NCBI GenBank assembly: GCA_963786975.1
Contig: CAWBBE010000005.1
Span: 620,001-684,000, forward strand
From: Palsa-506 sp963786975
GTDB lineage: Bacteria > Actinomycetota > Actinomycetes > Streptosporangiales > Streptosporangiaceae
Length of the DNA stretch: 64,000 bases
Direction: 5' to 3'
The notes below the pieces were generated by a model that searched no databases, had not been told where the DNA came from, and was given only the letters and a program-made list of their open reading frames with translations. A program made the translations under genes and the position numbers. Positions 60,574-64,000 of the stretch are shown here, one piece after another; within the stretch, counting starts at the first letter, position 1; each line of letters opens with the position of its first letter.

Positions 60574-61450
60574 GCTGACCAGCGCACCGTCCGATCCGGC
60601 GGCGCGCGCGGCTGGCCGGGCGGGCCCCGTTAATCATTGGTTTCGGTTCCTGCGCTCCGAGCTCAGCCTGATTTTCCTGCGGTGGCGGAACCTGGCGCTG
60701 CTGGCCGTGCTGGCCGCGATCCCGGTGCTGATCGGGGTGGCGCTCAGGCTTTCCGCGCACGGCGGCGGGGGCGGCGGCGGGCCGGCGTTCATCGCGCAGG
60801 TCGCCGGAAATGGCGTGTTCCTGGCGCTGACCTCGCTGACCGTACTGCTCACGCTCGTGCTGCCGCTCGCGATCGCGGTGGTCGCCGGGGACTCGGTGGC
60901 CGGCGAGGCCAACCACGGGACGCTGCGGTACCTGCTCACGATCCCGGCCGGGCGGACCAGGCTGCTCGGCATCAAGTACGCCGCCATCGTCATCTTCTGC
61001 CTGGCCGCGTGCGCGGTGGTGACGGTGGCCGCGCTGATCATCGGCGTGGCGCTGTTCCCGGTCGGGCCGGTCACGCTGCTGTCCGGCACCAGCATCTCGC
61101 TGGCCGCCGGCCTGGCGCGGCTGGCGTTCGTCGCGCTGTACGTAGCCGCCGCGATGGCCGCGCTGGCCGCGATCGGGCTGGCGATCTCGACTTTCACCGA
61201 GCACCCGATCGGCGCGATCGCCACGATCATGGTGCTCGCGCTGGCCAGCGAGGTGTCCGACAGCGTGCCGCAGTTCGCCGTCGTGCACCCGTACCTGCCG
61301 ACGCACTGGTGGCTGTCGTTCGATGCGCTGCTCAGATCGCCGATCGACTGGCCGGACCTGACGCACGGGCTGGTGTCGTTCGGCATCTACGTGATCATCT
61401 TCTGGGCCATCGCCTGGGCCAAGTTCAGCACCGCCGACGTAACCAGCTGA
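60560..61450 (+). CDS. ABC-2 type permease
   Basis: 296 residues from GTG 60560. Six hydrophobic segments: LALLAVLAAIPVLIGVALRL, LTSLTVLLTLVLPLAIAVVAGD, YAAIVIFCLAACAVVTVAALIIG, LARLAFVALYVAAAMAALAAIG, IGAIATIMVLALASEVSD, GLVSFGIYVIIFWAIAWA. The GEANHGTLRYLLTIPAGR element is the ABC-2 coupling motif (EXXXGTXXXLLXXP). Partner of the preceding ATPase and probably of the secreted LolA-like protein. Confidence 0.85.
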   Translation: MSTAELTSAPSDPAARAAGRAGPVNHWFRFLRSELSLIFLRWRNLALLAVLAAIPVLIGVALRLSAHGGGGGGGPAFIAQVAGNGVFLALTSLTVLLTLVLPLAIAVVAGDSVAGEANHGTLRYLLTIPAGRTRLLGIKYAAIVIFCLAACAVVTVAALIIGVALFPVGPVTLLSGTSISLAAGLARLAFVALYVAAAMAALAAIGLAISTFTEHPIGAIATIMVLALASEVSDSVPQFAVVHPYLPTHWWLSFDALLRSPIDWPDLTHGLVSFGIYVIIFWAIAWAKFSTADVTS

Positions 61451-61506
61451 GCCAGCCGGCCAAATGGTTTGACCACCGGGTACCGCCGGCCTACGGTCGG
61501 GCGGGT

Positions 61507-62859
61507 ATGAGCATGGAGCACGTGCTGGAGCCTGCGCCGGAACCCGGGCCGGCCAGGCTGAGCACGGGGCGGATGCTGCGGCTGTCGGCGTCGGCGTTCG
61601 TCGTGCTGGCCGCCGAGCCGTCGTTCGTGCTGATCGACACCGCGGTAGTCGGGCATCTCGGGCCGCTGCCGCTCGCCGCGCTCGGCATCGGCGGCACCCT
61701 GCTGTCGCTGGTGGCGATGATCGGCGGTTTCCTCGACTACGGCACCACCGGCCGGGCCGCGCGCTGGTTCGGCGCCGGCCAGCCGGACCGGGCCGTCGAG
61801 GAGGGGACCACCGCCTCGGTGCTCGCCCTGGTGCTCGGCGGCATCGCGGTCGGCATCGGCGAGCTGTTCGCCGGCCCGCTGCTGCGGCTGCTGGCGGGCG
61901 GCGCCGGGCCGATTGCCAGCGCCGCGGAAACGTGGTTCCGCATCGCCGTGCTCGGCGTGCCGGGGATCCTGCTGGTGCTGGCCGGTAACGGCTGGATGCG
62001 CGGCGTGCAGGACACCCGCCGCCCGGTCCGGATCGTGCTCATCGCCAACGCGCTGTCCGCGGTGGCATCGCCGATCCTGGTCTACCCGCTCGGCCTCGGG
62101 CTGGCTGGCTCCGCGGTGGCCAACGTCAGCGCGCAGGCGATCGGCGGCTTCCTGTTCCTGCAGGCGGCGCATGCCCAGCGCAGCCGGTGGCGGCCGCGGT
62201 GGCCGGTGCTGCGCGCGCAGCTCGGGGTAGGCCGGGAACTGCTGCTGCGCGAGGCAGGATTCCAGGCGTCGTTCCTGACCGCGGCGGCGGTCGCGGCCCG
62301 GATGGGCACCGCGCAGGTCGCCGCGCACCAGATCGGGCTGGAACTGTGGGAGTTCACCGCGCTGCTGCTCGACTCGTTCGCGATCGCCGCGCAGTCCCTG
62401 GTCGGGGCGGCCCTCGGCAGCGGGCACGCGGACCAGGCCCGGCGCACGGCATGGCAGGTGGCGCGGTACGGCCTCGGCGCCGGAATCGTCTTCAGCGCGG
62501 CGCTGGCGGCCGGCTGGTTCGCGATCCCGGCCGCGTTCACCTCGTCGGCTGCCGTCCAGCATCAGGCGCACCTGCTCTGGCCCTGGTTCATCGGCCTGCA
62601 GCCCGCCGCCGGGGTCGTGTTCGCCCTGGACGGCGTCCTGATCGGGGCGGGCGATGTCGGCTTCCTGCGGACCGTGACGCTGGTCGCCGGAGTCGGCGTC
62701 TTCGTCCCGATCACGCTGGCCGCGCTGCATTTCCACTGGGGCATCGGCGGCGTGTGGGCCGGGCTGACCGGGTTCATCGTGGCCCGGCTGATCGGCATGC
62801 TCGCCCGCACCGCGCGCGGCCGCTGGATGGTCACCGGGGTCGCAGCGCAGGACACCTGA
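61507..62859 (+). CDS. MATE-family efflux transporter (DinF-like)
   Basis: 450 residues from ATG 61507 (ATG 61513 also possible). Twelve hydrophobic segments in two related halves, e.g. LSASAFVVLAAEPSFVLIDTAVVGHLG and GFQASFLTAAAVAARMGTAQVAAHQIG. The AAEPSFVLIDTAVVGHLGPLPLAALGIG block is the DinF-type start, and AAHQIGLELWEFTALLLDSFAIAAQSLVGAALG matches the mid-protein signature. Exports drugs or metabolites using Na+ or H+ gradients. 56 bases after the ABC permease; may be its own transcript. Confidence 0.88.
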   Translation: MSMEHVLEPAPEPGPARLSTGRMLRLSASAFVVLAAEPSFVLIDTAVVGHLGPLPLAALGIGGTLLSLVAMIGGFLDYGTTGRAARWFGAGQPDRAVEEGTTASVLALVLGGIAVGIGELFAGPLLRLLAGGAGPIASAAETWFRIAVLGVPGILLVLAGNGWMRGVQDTRRPVRIVLIANALSAVASPILVYPLGLGLAGSAVANVSAQAIGGFLFLQAAHAQRSRWRPRWPVLRAQLGVGRELLLREAGFQASFLTAAAVAARMGTAQVAAHQIGLELWEFTALLLDSFAIAAQSLVGAALGSGHADQARRTAWQVARYGLGAGIVFSAALAAGWFAIPAAFTSSAAVQHQAHLLWPWFIGLQPAAGVVFALDGVLIGAGDVGFLRTVTLVAGVGVFVPITLAALHFHWGIGGVWAGLTGFIVARLIGMLARTARGRWMVTGVAAQDT

Positions 62860-62982
62860 TCCCGGCCGGACCGCCGGCCGCGCGCAGGCGGCGGACCCTG
62901 CGGCAGGTCAGGCGACCGCGGCAGGTCAGGCGACCGCAGCGGTCAGGCGCCCCGCCCGGCGGGTCAGCCGGCGCGCGGCGGG

Positions 62983-64000
62983 TCAGGCCTTCAGGTCGGG
63001 GAAGTCGTCCTCCCAGAACTCCGTGCGGCCGCGCGCGGCCGCGGATCCGGCCGGTGGCCGGCGTGCCGGTCGTTCTCCTGGGCCCGCAGCTCGACCCGGC
63101 GGATCTTGCCGGAGATCGTCTTCGGCAGCTCGGCGAACTCCAGCCGCCGGATCCGCTGGTACGGGGCCAGCCGGTTCCTGGCATAGCCGAGGATCGCGAG
63201 CGCCGTCTCCGCGCGACGGGTCGAAGCCGGACGCCAGTACCACGTAGGCCTTGGGCACCGCGAGCCGGAGCGGATCCGGGGACGGCACCACTGCCGCCTC
63301 GGCCACCGCCTCGTGCTCGATCAGCACGCTTTCCAGCTCGAAGGGCGAGATCCGGTAGTCCGAGGCCTTGAACACGTCGTCGGTCCGGCCGATGTAGGTG
63401 ATGTAGCCGTCGGCGTCCCGGGCGGCGACGTCGCCGGTGTGGTAGTAGCCGCCGCGCATCGCGTCCGCCGCGCGCTCCGCGTCGCCCCGGTAGCCGGTCA
63501 TCAGGCCGAGCGGGCGCCGGGCCAGGTCGAGGCAGATCTCGCCTTCGTCGCCTGCCCCGGCTACCTCGGCGGTCAGCGGGTCGATGAGCGTCACCTCGTA
63601 GCCGGGCAGCGCCCGGCCCATGGAGCCCAGCCGGACCGGCTGCCCGGGCGAGTTGCCGATCTGCGCGGTGGTCTCGGTCTGCCCGTAGCCGTCCCTGATC
63701 GTGATGTTCCAGGCGCGGCGGACCTGCTCGATGACCTCGGGGTTGAGCGGCTCGCCGGCGCCGACGCACTCGCGCAGGCTGGCTACGTCGGCGCTGGCCA
63801 GGTCGGCTTGCACCAGCATCCGCCAGACCGTCGGCGGCGCGCATAGCGAGGTCACCCGGCAAGCCGGAATCGCATCAAGCAGCAGGCCGGCCGAGAATCG
63901 CTCATGCCCGAGGATGAGCGAGGTCGCGCCGGCGATCCACGGCGCGAAGACGTTGCTCCAGGCGTGCTTGGCCCAGCCGGGGGAGGAGATGTTCAGGTGC
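62983..64000 (-). CDS. AMP-forming acyl-CoA synthetase, C-terminal part, two frame breaks
   Basis: The 5' end lies beyond the right edge. From the edge: NISSPGWAKHAWSNVFAPWI, CRVTSLCAPPTVWRML, GYGQTETTAQIGNSPGQPV (adenylation motif), YYHTGDVAARDADGYITYIGR, TDDVFKASDYRISPFELES (hinge). After VVLASGFDPS an extra base near 63209-63212 shifts the frame, and the C-terminal domain continues as ETALAILGYARNRLAPY, LPKTISGKIRRVELR (catalytic Lys). A second shift near 63035-63060 restores the first frame for GRTEFWEDDFPDLKA. Homology is continuous, so compensating indels are likely. Related to medium-chain acyl-CoA/acetyl-CoA synthetases; exact substrate unknown. Confidence 0.8.
   Translation of the reverse strand, partial: HLNISSPGWAKHAWSNVFAPWIAGATSLILGHERFSAGLLLDAIPACRVTSLCAPPTVWRMLVQADLASADVASLRECVGAGEPLNPEVIEQVRRAWNITIRDGYGQTETTAQIGNSPGQPVRLGSMGRALPGYEVTLIDPLTAEVAGAGDEGEICLDLARRPLGLMTGYRGDAERAADAMRGGYYHTGDVAARDADGYITYIGRTDDVFKASDYRISPFELESVLIEHEAVAEAAVVPSPDPLRLAVPKAYVVLASGFDPSRGDGARDPRLCQEPAGPVPADPAAGVRRAAEDDLRQDPPGRAAGPGERPARRPPAGSAAARGRTEFWEDDFPDLKA

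Noticed and set aside
61387..62736. 449-codon minus-strand open frame opposite the MATE gene
   Set aside because: Antisense shadow: rich in Gln/Arg/Glu with no motif, while the plus strand has a complete transporter.

Overview
The window is very GC-rich (third codon positions almost all G or C) and dense with overlapping ATGA/GTGA gene junctions, GTG/TTG starts and Ala/Pro/Gly-rich tails. Together with the gene content (actinobacterial-type caa3 oxidase set, ECF sigma factors, LCP protein, OmpR regulators, CHAT protein) this points to an actinomycete, probably of the Streptosporangiales/Treboniales kind; the rank below class is inference. No rRNA, tRNA, CRISPR array, integrase or transposase was seen.

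Layout. (1) 1-6.9 kb: surface-polysaccharide locus: the start of a CapD/WbpM-like membrane enzyme leaving to the left, then rightward Wzz/tyrosine autokinase, LCP protein, LMW tyrosine phosphatase, WbpD-like acetyltransferase, a frameshifted DegT aminotransferase and an SGNH hydrolase. (2) 6.9-17.6 kb: a signalling-plus-glycan operon: two paralogous PAS histidine kinases with duplicated leader regions, an OmpR regulator, a receiver domain fused to a PIG-L/LmbE deacetylase, an ATP-grasp enzyme, a PHP phosphoesterase, a processive GT2 glycosyltransferase and a 43-residue membrane peptide. (3) 17.6-32.5 kb: mixed genes: phosphodiester glycosidase, class I aminotransferase with divergent LysR regulator, papain-fold protein, aldo/keto reductase, a three-gene DNA-alkylation-repair cassette (sigma factor, Ogt, 2OG-Fe oxygenase), a glycosyltransferase fragment, arginine deiminase, DapE and an HtrA protease.

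(4) 32.5-38 kb: the most striking region: a 163-residue protein, an ECF sigma factor and a cytoplasmic subtilase on the minus strand, divergent from a TPR-CHAT protease. A short element is shared by the two intergenic regions. This resembles, without CRISPR, the caspase-like protease/sigma-factor logic of the Craspase locus, and is the best candidate for an undescribed system. (5) 38-43 kb: enoyl-CoA hydratase remnant, TfoX-like protein, polysaccharide deacetylase, and an aminotransferase/epimerase/glycosyltransferase trio. (6) 43-56 kb: respiration and copper handling: CtaG, lipoprotein, a DoxX-like/SCO1 fusion, TlpA thioredoxin and an OmpR regulator with a decayed kinase on one strand; a CuA-like protein, CtaC, CtaD, CtaE, a small subunit and CtaB on the other. 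(7) 56-64 kb: dimethylformamidase-like secreted protein, LolA-like protein with an ABC exporter, MATE transporter, and the 3' part of an acyl-CoA synthetase.

At least eight genes change reading frame part-way while the protein homology continues uninterrupted. Two of these contain compensating pairs. Small indels in the underlying assembly are the simplest explanation, so split genes here should not be read as natural pseudogenes without checking.
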